Assembly (NCBI GenBank): GCA_025463605.1
Contig: JAODAV010000015.1
Location: 62,001 to 126,000 of the forward strand
Direction of reading: 5' to 3'
Length of the DNA: 64,000 nucleotides
Source of the DNA: Rhodoglobus sp.
Lineage (GTDB): Bacteria; Actinomycetota; Actinomycetes; Actinomycetales; Microbacteriaceae
Of the stretch, positions 32,458 through 40,412 are shown one piece after another (position 1 is the stretch's first letter; every line of letters begins with the position of its first letter). The notes beneath the pieces are model-generated. The model saw only the letters and a list, made by a program, of their open reading frames with translations, searched no databases and was not told the origin of the DNA. The position numbers and the translations under genes are program-made.

Positions 32458-32499
32458 TTGACAATGGGGGTAGACGGGGTCTTACTCGAAAGTAAGACC
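32458..32499 (+). promoter_or_regulatory. TTGACA -35 box and perfect 9-bp inverted repeat, candidate TetR operator
   Basis: TTGACA (32458-32463) is followed 14 bp later by GGTCTTACT (32478-32486), CGAA, AGTAAGACC (32491-32499), a perfect 9-bp palindrome covering the expected -10 position (around 32481-32487). A TetR dimer bound here would block the promoter. If transcribed it would also fold as a tetraloop hairpin. Confidence 0.6.
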
Positions 32500-32525
32500 A
32501 GCTGAAATACCCGTGGGATGCACAT

Positions 32526-32570
32526 CCCTGCTGATCATGAACGGTGCAGCCGATTTCATGAAAAGCAGGG
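32526..32570 (+). promoter_or_regulatory. Long 5'-UTR hairpin covering the ribosome-binding site
   Basis: CCCTGCT (32526-32532) pairs with AGCAGGG (32564-32570), and TCATGAA (32535-32541) with TTCATGA (32555-32561), separated by a 2x2 internal loop. The outer strand overlaps the GGGGG Shine-Dalgarno (32568-32572) in front of the ATG at 32578, so folding should limit translation initiation. Confidence 0.6.
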
Positions 32571-32577
32571 GGTTCAT

Positions 32578-33624
32578 ATGTCCATTTTCGCCACGAATTT
32601 CTCACCCAAACCAGCAGCGGTCGCAATCGGCCTCACTGCTGCAATCGCGCTCTCAGTGTTCGCGGGAGCTCTCCCGGCCAGGGCGGCCGATCCCGGCGAT
32701 GACGATTTCCTCGGCACGGCCGAGGATTATGCCATCATCGCCTCCGACACCATCACCGAGACCGCCCCGCACACAACAGTCGTGCTCGGTGATGTCGCGC
32801 TCGATCCCGGGACCGTGGTCGAACTTCTTCCCGTGCAGGTTGCCGGAGAGATCAATATCTCCGACACGGACACGAACGTCGCCGACACGGACCTCAATGC
32901 CGCGTACGTGATCGTCGCGAATACGGGCGCCACGGAGACCGTCGGCACCGTCAACCTCGGGGCGCGCGTCACCCCGTATCTCCCCGGGGTCTACTGGTCG
33001 GGCAGCGACCTGCTGCTCGACGTGAACGCCACGATGACGCTGCTCGGCGGGGCCGATGACGTCTTCATCTTCCAGGCTTCCACGGGCGCGCTGACCATCG
33101 GGGGCGGCAGCACGGTGCTTCTCACGGGAGGCGTGCAGGCGTGCAACGTGTACTGGCAGGTCGGCAGCTCCGCGACACTCGGAGTCGACTCGAACTTCGT
33201 CGGAACCATTCTTGCTGCGACGTCGATCGCCGCACTCAATGGCGCTGAAATACAAGGCCAGCTTCTGGCAGGCGCGACCAATGCCGGTGCCGTGACGTTG
33301 GACAACAACTACATCAATGCCCACAGCCGCTGTGTGCGCACGACGACTACCGCCACAGAGGTGACGACGACGACTCGGGAGAACGGAACCACCACCACCG
33401 TTGTCGTGCCGACGCTCGTGGTGCCTCCGACCACGACGCCGCCGGTGACCACCTCGACGACGTCGACCAACTCGACCAACACGACGTTCCGCCGGCCGAC
33501 GGTGCTCGCCAACACCGGAAGCACCGGGGATGCAACGCTGCCGCTCGCGGGTGCCCTCGTCACGTTCGTGTTCGGCGGGCTCCTGCTTCTCATCGGCTCG
33601 CGCCGCCGGGGAAACCAAGCCTGA
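32578..33624 (+). CDS. DUF3494 ice-binding-like surface protein with LANTG sortase anchor
   Basis: A 348-residue secreted protein. A Sec signal (residues 1 to about 36, ending ALPARA-AD) precedes a DUF3494 beta-solenoid domain (about 40-245) with AAYVIVANTGATETVG, LPGVYWSGSDLLLD, VFIFQASTGALTIGGGS and QACNVYWQVGSSATLG. A Thr-rich linker (about 250-300) leads to LANTG, a hydrophobic helix and RRR, i.e. a cell-wall sorting signal of the LAxTG kind used by class E sortases. DUF3494 includes proven ice-binding proteins and also adhesins, so antifreeze activity is possible but not shown. ATG at 32578 follows AGGGGG. Confidence 0.9.
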   Translation: MSIFATNFSPKPAAVAIGLTAAIALSVFAGALPARAADPGDDDFLGTAEDYAIIASDTITETAPHTTVVLGDVALDPGTVVELLPVQVAGEINISDTDTNVADTDLNAAYVIVANTGATETVGTVNLGARVTPYLPGVYWSGSDLLLDVNATMTLLGGADDVFIFQASTGALTIGGGSTVLLTGGVQACNVYWQVGSSATLGVDSNFVGTILAATSIAALNGAEIQGQLLAGATNAGAVTLDNNYINAHSRCVRTTTTATEVTTTTRENGTTTTVVVPTLVVPPTTTPPVTTSTTSTNSTNTTFRRPTVLANTGSTGDATLPLAGALVTFVFGGLLLLIGSRRRGNQA

Positions 33625-33633
33625 ACAGTCCTC

Positions 33634-33840
33634 CTAGCGGGGAGCTGGCGGCGGAGGGACCTGCTTCGCCGCCAGCACTTCAGACAGCCGTATGGTCTCG
33701 AGCCCGCGTTTCGTCGCCACGACACAGAGGGTCTCGTCGGCGGACTGCAGGTAACCGAGCGCATCTGTCGCCCGTCCGTCGGGGAGGCGGTAGCGCACCA
33801 CCACTCGAGTGCCGGCGGGGGCGGAGCGCAGATAGGCCAC
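33634..33840 (-). CDS. Small SH3-like domain protein, related to the N-terminal domain of some GNAT acetyltransferases
   Basis: A 68-residue protein, TRVVVRYRLPDGRATDALG ... VATKRGLETIRLSEVLAAKQVPPPP, matching the beta-barrel domain that precedes the acetyltransferase domain in actinobacterial proteins of the Rv0428c kind. Here no GNAT domain follows; the protein stops after the VPPPP linker, so it is either a stand-alone adaptor or a remnant. GTG start with no strong Shine-Dalgarno. It converges closely with the DUF3494 gene (9-nt gap). Confidence 0.62.
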   Translation of the reverse strand: MAYLRSAPAGTRVVVRYRLPDGRATDALGYLQSADETLCVVATKRGLETIRLSEVLAAKQVPPPPAPR

Positions 33841-33948
33841 CGCGTGCGTTACGCGCTTCTCGTCGATGGGTTCCCCTCACGGTTCCCCTCGAACATACCC
33901 GTGCCGGAGAGTATGGTTGCGGCCACCCGCACACCTCCGGAGGACCCG

Positions 33949-34491
33949 ATGAGCGCGACATCCATGGGACAACTGGCCGCCCTTCGAACCGCACAAGTGC
34001 CACACAAAGCCAGGGGGTTGCCAGCGGCCACCCTCGAGACTGTCCGCAAGCGTGCGGATGCCGCCCAGCAGACCCAGATCGGCAAGATCGCGGCGTTCAT
34101 CCCGTCTGAGGCCGTGTCGTTCTACATCGCCGGGCTCGCGGTCGTTGCGTCGCTGCCCGACGCCGACAAGGTGATCGCGCTCCAGATCGTGATCGCCGTC
34201 GCTGTCGCGGTGAACTTCGTGCTCACATTCGTGGCTTTTCGCGAGACCTTGGGAGGCAAGCGGCGCACCGTGCTGCTGCGGGGCAAGTTCTGGCTCGCGG
34301 TGCTCGTCGCGACCGTCGCGCTCGGTGTCTACGCGGTCGCCCTCCCCGGCAACCCGATCCTGGGCGACGCGTACCGCTGGTCTCCCCTCATCCTTCTTAT
34401 CGGGGTAGTGGGAATTCCCCTGGCGGCCACCCTGTTCGGCATCACGCCGGTTCCGAAAGTGCCCGAGCGTGACCCTGACGCCGACGACTGA
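33949..34491 (+). CDS. Small multi-pass membrane protein of unknown function
   Basis: A 180-residue protein. The first 60 residues are polar and basic and contain ETVRKRADAAQQTQIGKIAAFIPSEAV. Four hydrophobic helices follow around residues 63-78, 88-105, 120-137 and 147-165. I recognise no family. The ATG at 33949 has GGAGG five bases upstream, which decides against the longer open frame from 33844. It converges with the zinc-ribbon SDR gene (3-nt gap). Confidence 0.72.
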   Translation: MSATSMGQLAALRTAQVPHKARGLPAATLETVRKRADAAQQTQIGKIAAFIPSEAVSFYIAGLAVVASLPDADKVIALQIVIAVAVAVNFVLTFVAFRETLGGKRRTVLLRGKFWLAVLVATVALGVYAVALPGNPILGDAYRWSPLILLIGVVGIPLAATLFGITPVPKVPERDPDADD

Positions 34492-34494
34492 TCC

Positions 34495-35967
34495 CTACCA
34501 GGAGCCCGGCCGATAGTCCTTGAGAAAGACCCCGAACACGTCGTCGCCGCTCTCGCCTCGCACGATGGGGTCGTAGACTCGCGCCGCGCCATCCACGAGG
34601 TCGAGCGGAGCGTGGAAGCCCTCTTCCGCGAGCCGCACCTTGGTCGGATGCGGTCGCTCGTCGGTGATCCACCCCGTGTCGACGCTCGTCATGAGAATGC
34701 CGTCGGTCTCGAACATCTCGCGAGCGCTCGTGCGCGTGAGCATGTTCACGGCAGCTTTCGCCATGTTGGTGTGAGGATGCCCCGGCCCCTTGTACCCGCG
34801 ACCGAAGACGCCCTCCATGGCGCTGACATTGACGACGTACTTGCGCCGAGCCGGGGACGCCGCCAGCGATGGACGCAGCTTCGACACGAGGATGAACGGT
34901 GCCGTCGTATTGGCAAGTTGCACTTCGAGCATCTCGAGCGGATCCACCTCGTGCACCGCTTGAGTCCACGAGTTGACGTCGTGCAGGTCGGGAACCAGTC
35001 CGCCGGCGTCTATCGCCGTCCCGGCGGCGAGACGCTCGAGTGAACTCGAACCGGCGGTCATGGCCTGTTCCGTGAGTTCGTCGGCGCGGGCCGCGGCTGC
35101 GGCGAGGATCGGATGCGCCGTCACCGATCGGGCGAGCGCCTGCGGGTGCGGGTCGTTGGTGTGGCCGAAGGTGACCAGCTCGGGAAGCGGGCCGTCGGGC
35201 AGCGGAGCGAGCTCGGCATCCACGAGCGGCTGGTAGGCGCCGGGGGAGCGCCGCACTGTCTGCGTCGCGTTGTTGATGAGGATGTCGAGCGGCCCCTGCT
35301 CGGCAACCGACTCGGCCAGCCCGATGACTTGGGCGGGGTCGCGCAGGTCGATGCCGACGACCCTGAGCCGGTCGATCCACTCGGCGGAGTCGGGCAGGAT
35401 CGTGAAACGGCGCACGGCGTCGCGCGGGAAGCGGGTCGTGATCGTGGTGTGTGCCCCGTCACGCAGGAGCCTGAGGGCGATGTACATGCCGATCTTCGCG
35501 CGGCCGCCAGTGAGCAGTGCGCGCTTGCCCGTCAGGTCGGTGCGGGCGTCGCGCTTCGCGTGGCTCATCGCGGCGCAGTCGGGGCACAGCTGGTGGTAGA
35601 AGGCGTCGACGACCGTGTACGGCTGCTTGCAAATGTAGCAGGAGCGCGCCTTGATGAGGGTGCCCGCCGTGGGCGCCGTGATAGACGATGAGATGGGGAT
35701 GCCGCGGGTCTCGTCGTCGATACGGTCCGGGGCGCCCGTGGCAGTGGCTGCGATCACGCCGCGGTCCGCGTCGGCGATGCCAGCCCGGCGCTCGAGGCGG
35801 CGCTCCTTCTTGACGGCCTTGAACATCCGGGCGGTCGCACGCCGCACCGTGACGAAGTCGGGGTGCTCCTGGTCGATACCGGCCATCTGGCCGAGCACCC
35901 GCAAGGTCGTCTCGAGTTCCGCGGGGTCGATGCCGCTGGGCTCGGGCGGTGGGGTCTCGGAGGTCAC
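34495..35967 (-). CDS. Zinc-ribbon short-chain dehydrogenase-like protein with altered active site
   Basis: A 490-residue protein. An N-terminal helical region (1-95) precedes a four-Cys knuckle, Cys110-x-x-Cys113 and Cys128-x-x-Cys131 (SCYIC ... LCPDC). A Rossmann domain follows with LLTGGRAKIGMYIALRLL, LDILINNATQTVRRSPGAYQ and a long insertion. NVSAMEGVFG keeps the catalytic Ser, but where Tyr-x-x-x-Lys is expected the sequence is HTNMAKAA, so Tyr is missing. I recall the TGGRxKIG/HTNMAK pattern as a distinct SDR subfamily of unknown function that also occurs in eukaryotes. GTG at 35967 is supported by TACAAT five bases upstream. Confidence 0.8.
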   Translation of the reverse strand: MTSETPPPEPSGIDPAELETTLRVLGQMAGIDQEHPDFVTVRRATARMFKAVKKERRLERRAGIADADRGVIAATATGAPDRIDDETRGIPISSSITAPTAGTLIKARSCYICKQPYTVVDAFYHQLCPDCAAMSHAKRDARTDLTGKRALLTGGRAKIGMYIALRLLRDGAHTTITTRFPRDAVRRFTILPDSAEWIDRLRVVGIDLRDPAQVIGLAESVAEQGPLDILINNATQTVRRSPGAYQPLVDAELAPLPDGPLPELVTFGHTNDPHPQALARSVTAHPILAAAAARADELTEQAMTAGSSSLERLAAGTAIDAGGLVPDLHDVNSWTQAVHEVDPLEMLEVQLANTTAPFILVSKLRPSLAASPARRKYVVNVSAMEGVFGRGYKGPGHPHTNMAKAAVNMLTRTSAREMFETDGILMTSVDTGWITDERPHPTKVRLAEEGFHAPLDLVDGAARVYDPIVRGESGDDVFGVFLKDYRPGSW

Positions 35968-35972
35968 ACGGA

Positions 35973-35978
35973 ATTGTA
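35973..35978 (-). promoter_or_regulatory. -10 box of a probable leaderless promoter
   Basis: TACAAT on the minus strand, five bases, then GTG at 35967. Confidence 0.55.
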
Positions 35979-36031
35979 CGTTCCCGCGCCGCAGTGCGCT
36001 GACCCGCGACAGGCATGGCACGCTGGGGGTC

Positions 36032-36925
36032 GTGATCACGACGGTGCTGCTCTCGCTCCTTGCAGCATTGCTTTACGGCATCTCGGATTTCGCGGGGGCG
36101 GTGGGCGCGCGCCGACTGCGCGTGCTCCCCGGCACGACCATCACCTACGTCTTCGCGTTCGCAGCCCTGCTGGTCGCCCTCCCCATCGTCGGCGGCGCGT
36201 GGTCCGGCGAGTCGGTGCTGTGGGGCGCAATCGCGGGAGTCGCGGCGATCGCCGGCTTCCTCGCGTTCTACGCGGCGCTCGCCGCCGGGCCGATCAGCCT
36301 CGCGGCGCCCCTCATCGCCGTGCTGGGGTCGGTCGTGCCCGTGATCATCGCACTCGTGGCCGGTGAGAGGCTGTCGCTACCAGCCTGGATCGCCATATTT
36401 CTCGCGATCGTCGGTGCGGCCCTCATCTCCGTGGCGAAGCCAGGGGCTCCAACCGGCATCCCGAGCAAGACGATCGTGCTGTCCGTCATTGCCGGCACCC
36501 TCCTCGGGCTGTCGATCGTCGGGCTCGACCGAGCGCCCCAGGACTCGGGCGTCACTGCGGCAGTGGTCGAGATCGCAGTCGGCGTCGTGCTGCTCGGCGT
36601 GATCGTGGGTGTAGCGCGGGTCAGCCGTGCGGCGCGGCGCGCGCTGTCCGTGCTCGACGAGGAGCAGGAGGAGGGCAGCCTTCCGACCGCGGCGCGAGCG
36701 CGTCTCGCGAGCGCGAGCGGCGGCATCCTGCTCGGCGTCGCCAACGCGTTACTGCTCGCGGCGCTGCAATCGGGCAGCCTCGCGGTGGTCTCCGTGCTCA
36801 TCGGCCTCTACCCGGTGGGGACGATCCTGCTCGCGCGCATGGTCTACCGGGAGCGGCTCAATCTCCTGCAGGGTTCGGGAGTGGTCGTGGCGCTCGCCGC
36901 GTCGGTGCTGCTCGCGCTCAGCTGA
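36032..36925 (+). CDS. EamA/DMT-superfamily transporter
   Basis: A 297-residue membrane protein with ten predicted helices in two EamA repeats. The first half runs from LLAALLYGISDFAGAVGARR to GAALISVAKPG and contains AFYAALAAGPISLAAPLIAV. The second half ends with LLAALQSGSLAVVSVLIGLYPVGTILLARMVYRERL. These are typical drug/metabolite exporters; the substrate cannot be inferred. A cytoplasmic insertion near residues 205-235 (LDEEQEEG) separates the halves. GTG at 36032 follows GGGGG. Confidence 0.88.
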   Translation: MITTVLLSLLAALLYGISDFAGAVGARRLRVLPGTTITYVFAFAALLVALPIVGGAWSGESVLWGAIAGVAAIAGFLAFYAALAAGPISLAAPLIAVLGSVVPVIIALVAGERLSLPAWIAIFLAIVGAALISVAKPGAPTGIPSKTIVLSVIAGTLLGLSIVGLDRAPQDSGVTAAVVEIAVGVVLLGVIVGVARVSRAARRALSVLDEEQEEGSLPTAARARLASASGGILLGVANALLLAALQSGSLAVVSVLIGLYPVGTILLARMVYRERLNLLQGSGVVVALAASVLLALS

Positions 36926-36938
36926 GGCGCCGCACAAC

Positions 36939-36944
36939 TACGCT
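36939..36944 (+). promoter_or_regulatory. -10 box of a probable leaderless promoter
   Basis: TACGCT, six bases, then the ATG at 36951; no Shine-Dalgarno. Confidence 0.55.
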
Positions 36945-36950
36945 CGACAC

Positions 36951-37880
36951 ATGGCTTACTCGCTCCTGCTCGACTGCGACCCCGGGCTCGACGATGCGCT
37001 CGCGCTCCTCCTCGCCCACGGCGACCCCGACATCCAGCTCGTCGGCGTCACGACTGTCGGAGGCAACGTCGGCCTCGCGCACACCACCCGCAACGCCCTT
37101 CAGTTGCGCGAGTACCTGGGGTTTCCTGAGGTGCCCGTCGCCGCGGGAGCCTCCCAGCCGCTCACGCGCGAGGCGGTCAACGCGGCACACGTGCACGGCG
37201 AGGGCGGGCTCGGCAACGTCACACTGCCGGAAGCGACACTGCCGCTGTCGGAGCAGCACGCCGCGGACTTCATCATCGAGACCCTCCGCGCGAGCCCGGG
37301 AGCCGTGCACCTCGTCGCCACGGGACCGCTCACCAACATCGCGATCGCGCTCGAGCGAGAGCCGGCCATCGCCCGCTGGGCCGCTTCGTTCACGATCATG
37401 GGTGGCTCGTACACGCGCGGCAATGCGACACCGGCGGCCGAGTTCAACATTCTCGCCGACCCTGAGGCCGCGAAGATCGTTTTCGACGCCGACTGGCAGG
37501 TGGTGATGATCGGCCTCGATCTCACCCTGCAGGCGCAGGCCAATTCGATCGTCGTCGACCGGCTCAAGGCCTTGGGAGCACTCGCCGACGAGCTCATCGT
37601 TCCTCTTGCCACGTTCTACTTCAATCCTAAGGTTCCCGACTGGGACGGTCAGGCGGTGCACGACGTGTGTGCCGTCGCCTACGTCGCGAGGCCCGACCTG
37701 TTCAGCATGCGACCGGCTCGAGTCGACATCGAGACGCGCGGCGAGTTCACGACCGGTATGACGGTCGTCGACTTCGATCCACTTGTGCCGAACGCGCTCA
37801 TTGCGACGAAGATCGACGTCAACGGCTTCTGGGCCTACGTGGAGAGCGTGTACGCGAAAGTGGCGGCCGCACGCACGTGA
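36951..37880 (+). CDS. Ribonucleoside hydrolase (inosine/uridine-preferring family)
   Basis: A 309-residue N-ribohydrolase that splits nucleosides to base and ribose for salvage. The Ca2+-binding DCDPGLDDALALLLA cluster lies at residues 8-22, then VTTVGGNVGLAHTTRNAL, HLVATGPLTNIAIAL, the MGGSYTRGNATPAAEFNILADPEAA block and, near residue 240, WDGQAVHDVCAVAY with the conserved His-Asp. The start is fixed by the TACGCT box six bases upstream. The stop overlaps the GTG of the helicase gene, so the two are translationally coupled. Confidence 0.93.
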   Translation: MAYSLLLDCDPGLDDALALLLAHGDPDIQLVGVTTVGGNVGLAHTTRNALQLREYLGFPEVPVAAGASQPLTREAVNAAHVHGEGGLGNVTLPEATLPLSEQHAADFIIETLRASPGAVHLVATGPLTNIAIALEREPAIARWAASFTIMGGSYTRGNATPAAEFNILADPEAAKIVFDADWQVVMIGLDLTLQAQANSIVVDRLKALGALADELIVPLATFYFNPKVPDWDGQAVHDVCAVAYVARPDLFSMRPARVDIETRGEFTTGMTVVDFDPLVPNALIATKIDVNGFWAYVESVYAKVAAART

Positions 37881-40399
37881 GCCTCCTCGACCTGGCTCCG
37901 CGGCCGTGGAATCCGGATGCCGCGTACGACGCGTTCAGTGGCTGGGCCGAGTCGCGCGGTCTCACGCTCTACCCAGCACAAGACGAGGCGCTCATCGAGA
38001 TCGTCTCGGGCGCGAATGTCATCCTCTCCACCCCCACAGGCACGGGCAAGTCGCTCGTGGCGATCGCGGCGCACTTCGCCGCCCTCGCCCAGGGCAAGCG
38101 CACCTTCTACACCGCGCCGATCAAGGCGCTCGTAAGTGAGAAGTTCTTCGCGCTCGTCGACATCTTCGGCGCGGAGAACGTCGGAATGGTCACGGGCGAT
38201 TCGAGCGTGAACCCGGATGCCCCGATCATCTGCTGCACCGCCGAGATCCTCGCCAACCTCGCCCTGCGCCATGGAGCCAACGCCCCGGTCGATCAGGTGG
38301 TCATGGACGAGTTCCATTTCTACGCGGACCCGGATCGCGGCTGGGCGTGGCAGGTGCCGCTGCTCACCCTGCCGCGCGTGCAGTTCATCCTCATGTCCGC
38401 GACGCTCGGCGAGATGAAACCCATCGCCGACGACCTCTCGGCGCGCACCGGGCGCGAGACCTCGCTCATCACGGGCGTCGATCGGCCCGTGCCCCTGCAC
38501 TACTCGTACGTGACCACGCCCGTGCACGAGACTGTCGAAGACCTGCTGCACACCGGCCAGTCACCCATCTACATCGTGCACTTCTCGCAGGCCGCGGCAC
38601 TAGAGCGAGCCCAGGCCATGACGAGCATCAAGGTCATCAGTCGCGAGCAGCGCGACGAGATCGCCGACGCGATCGGCGGGTTCCGGTTCACGACGCGCTT
38701 CGGGCAGACCCTGTCGCGCCTCATTCGCGCCGGCATCGGCGTGCACCACGCCGGCATGCTGCCGAAATACCGTCGCCTCGTCGAGCAGCTCGCCCAGCGC
38801 GGACTCCTGCGAGTCATCTGCGGAACCGACACCCTCGGCGTCGGCATCAACGTGCCGATCCGCACCGTGCTGCTCACCGCCCTCACCAAATACGACGGCA
38901 CCCGGATGCGCCAATTGAGTGCTCGCGAATTCCACCAGGTCGCGGGCCGCGCCGGCCGCGCGGGATACGACACCGCCGGCACGGTCGTCGCGCAGGCGCC
39001 CGAGCACGAAGCCGAGAACGCCCGCCTCGTCGCGAAAGCCGGCGACGACGTCAAGAAGATCCGCAAGATCGTGCGCAAGAAGGCACCAGAGGGCTTCGTC
39101 TCGTGGAGCGAGAACAGCTTCGATCGCCTCATCGCCTCCGAGCCGGAGCTCCTCACGAGCCGCATGCAGGTGAGTCACTCGATGATCCTCAACGTGATCG
39201 CCCGTGGTGGGGATGCCTTCGGCAACATGCGCGACCTGATCTTCGAGAGTCACGAGACGTGGAACAGCAAGCTCGCCCTCGCCCGTCGCGCCCTCGCGAT
39301 CTACCGCACGCTGCGCACGGCAGGCGTCGTCACCCAGGAGACCGTCGACCCCGCCCCCTTTCCCATGTCGGGGAGAACCACCATCCGGTTGACGGTGGAC
39401 CTGCAGCCCAACTTCGCGCTCAACCAGCCGCTGTCGCCGTTCGCCCTCGCCGTCTTCGACCTGCTCGATCCCGAGTCGCCGACGTACGCCCTCGACATGA
39501 TGTCCGTGCTCGAAGCCACCCTCGACGATCCGAGACCAGTGCTGTCGCAGCAGCAGTTCATGGCGCGCGGCGAAGCGGTGGCGGCGATGAAGGCGGAGGG
39601 AATCGAGTACGACCAGCGCATGGAGCTGCTCGAGGAGATCACGTGGCCCAAGCCGCTCGAGCAGCTGCTCGACGCCGCGTTCGAGACCTACAGTGCGACC
39701 CAGCCGTGGATCGGCGACTTCGCGTTGAGCCCCAAGTCGGTCGTGCGCGACCTGTATGAGCGCGCAATGACCTTCGCCGACTTCACCGGCTTCTACAACC
39801 TCGCGCGCAGCGAGGGGCTCATTCTGCGCTACCTGTCCGACGCGTACCGCGCCGCACGGCAGACCATCCCCGACGACGCCAAGACCGAAGAACTGCTCGA
39901 CGTCATCGAGTGGCTGGGCGAACTCGTGCGGCAGGTCGACTCGAGCCTGCTCGACGAGTGGGAGGCGATGGTGAACCCGGCCCAAGACCCCGACGCACCC
40001 GTGGTTCCTCCCGCCCCGCCGAGCGTGGTCACCAACCTCAGAGCCTTCCGGGTTCTCGTGCGCAACGAGCTGTTCCGCCGCGTGCAGCTCGCCGCCCTCG
40101 AAAGGTGGGACGACCTGGGTGAGCTGGATGCCGCAGCAGGCTTCGACGCGAACGCCTGGGCCGACGCCATGGACTACTACTTCGACGCGCACGAAACCCT
40201 CGGCACGGGAGGCGACGCCCGCGGACCCGCGATGATCATGGTCACGGAGGGAGCCCAGCACTGGACGGTGCGCCAGATCTTCGACGATCCGGCCGGCGAC
40301 CACGACTGGGGGATCAGTGCGACGGTTGACATCGCCGAGTCCGCCGAGCAGGGCATCGCGGTCGTTCGCGTGACGAGCGTCGGGATGCTCGGCTCCTGA
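37877..40399 (+). CDS. Ski2/HelY-like DEAD/H-box helicase with DUF3516 C-terminal domain
   Basis: An 840-residue superfamily-2 RNA helicase. Walker A STPTGTGKS, motif Ia TAPIKALVSEK, motif II DEFH (VVMDEFHFYAD), motif III MSATL, motif V GTDTLGVGINVP and motif VI QVAGRAGRAGYD are all present, followed by the actinobacterial DUF3516 helical region to the C-terminus. Related proteins are thought to act in RNA turnover. GTG at 37877 overlaps the nucleoside hydrolase stop, an arrangement that couples RNA degradation with nucleoside salvage (inference). Confidence 0.92.
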   Translation: MSLLDLAPRPWNPDAAYDAFSGWAESRGLTLYPAQDEALIEIVSGANVILSTPTGTGKSLVAIAAHFAALAQGKRTFYTAPIKALVSEKFFALVDIFGAENVGMVTGDSSVNPDAPIICCTAEILANLALRHGANAPVDQVVMDEFHFYADPDRGWAWQVPLLTLPRVQFILMSATLGEMKPIADDLSARTGRETSLITGVDRPVPLHYSYVTTPVHETVEDLLHTGQSPIYIVHFSQAAALERAQAMTSIKVISREQRDEIADAIGGFRFTTRFGQTLSRLIRAGIGVHHAGMLPKYRRLVEQLAQRGLLRVICGTDTLGVGINVPIRTVLLTALTKYDGTRMRQLSAREFHQVAGRAGRAGYDTAGTVVAQAPEHEAENARLVAKAGDDVKKIRKIVRKKAPEGFVSWSENSFDRLIASEPELLTSRMQVSHSMILNVIARGGDAFGNMRDLIFESHETWNSKLALARRALAIYRTLRTAGVVTQETVDPAPFPMSGRTTIRLTVDLQPNFALNQPLSPFALAVFDLLDPESPTYALDMMSVLEATLDDPRPVLSQQQFMARGEAVAAMKAEGIEYDQRMELLEEITWPKPLEQLLDAAFETYSATQPWIGDFALSPKSVVRDLYERAMTFADFTGFYNLARSEGLILRYLSDAYRAARQTIPDDAKTEELLDVIEWLGELVRQVDSSLLDEWEAMVNPAQDPDAPVVPPAPPSVVTNLRAFRVLVRNELFRRVQLAALERWDDLGELDAAAGFDANAWADAMDYYFDAHETLGTGGDARGPAMIMVTEGAQHWTVRQIFDDPAGDHDWGISATVDIAESAEQGIAVVRVTSVGMLGS

Positions 40400-40412
40400 G
40401 CCCGTCGGCAGG

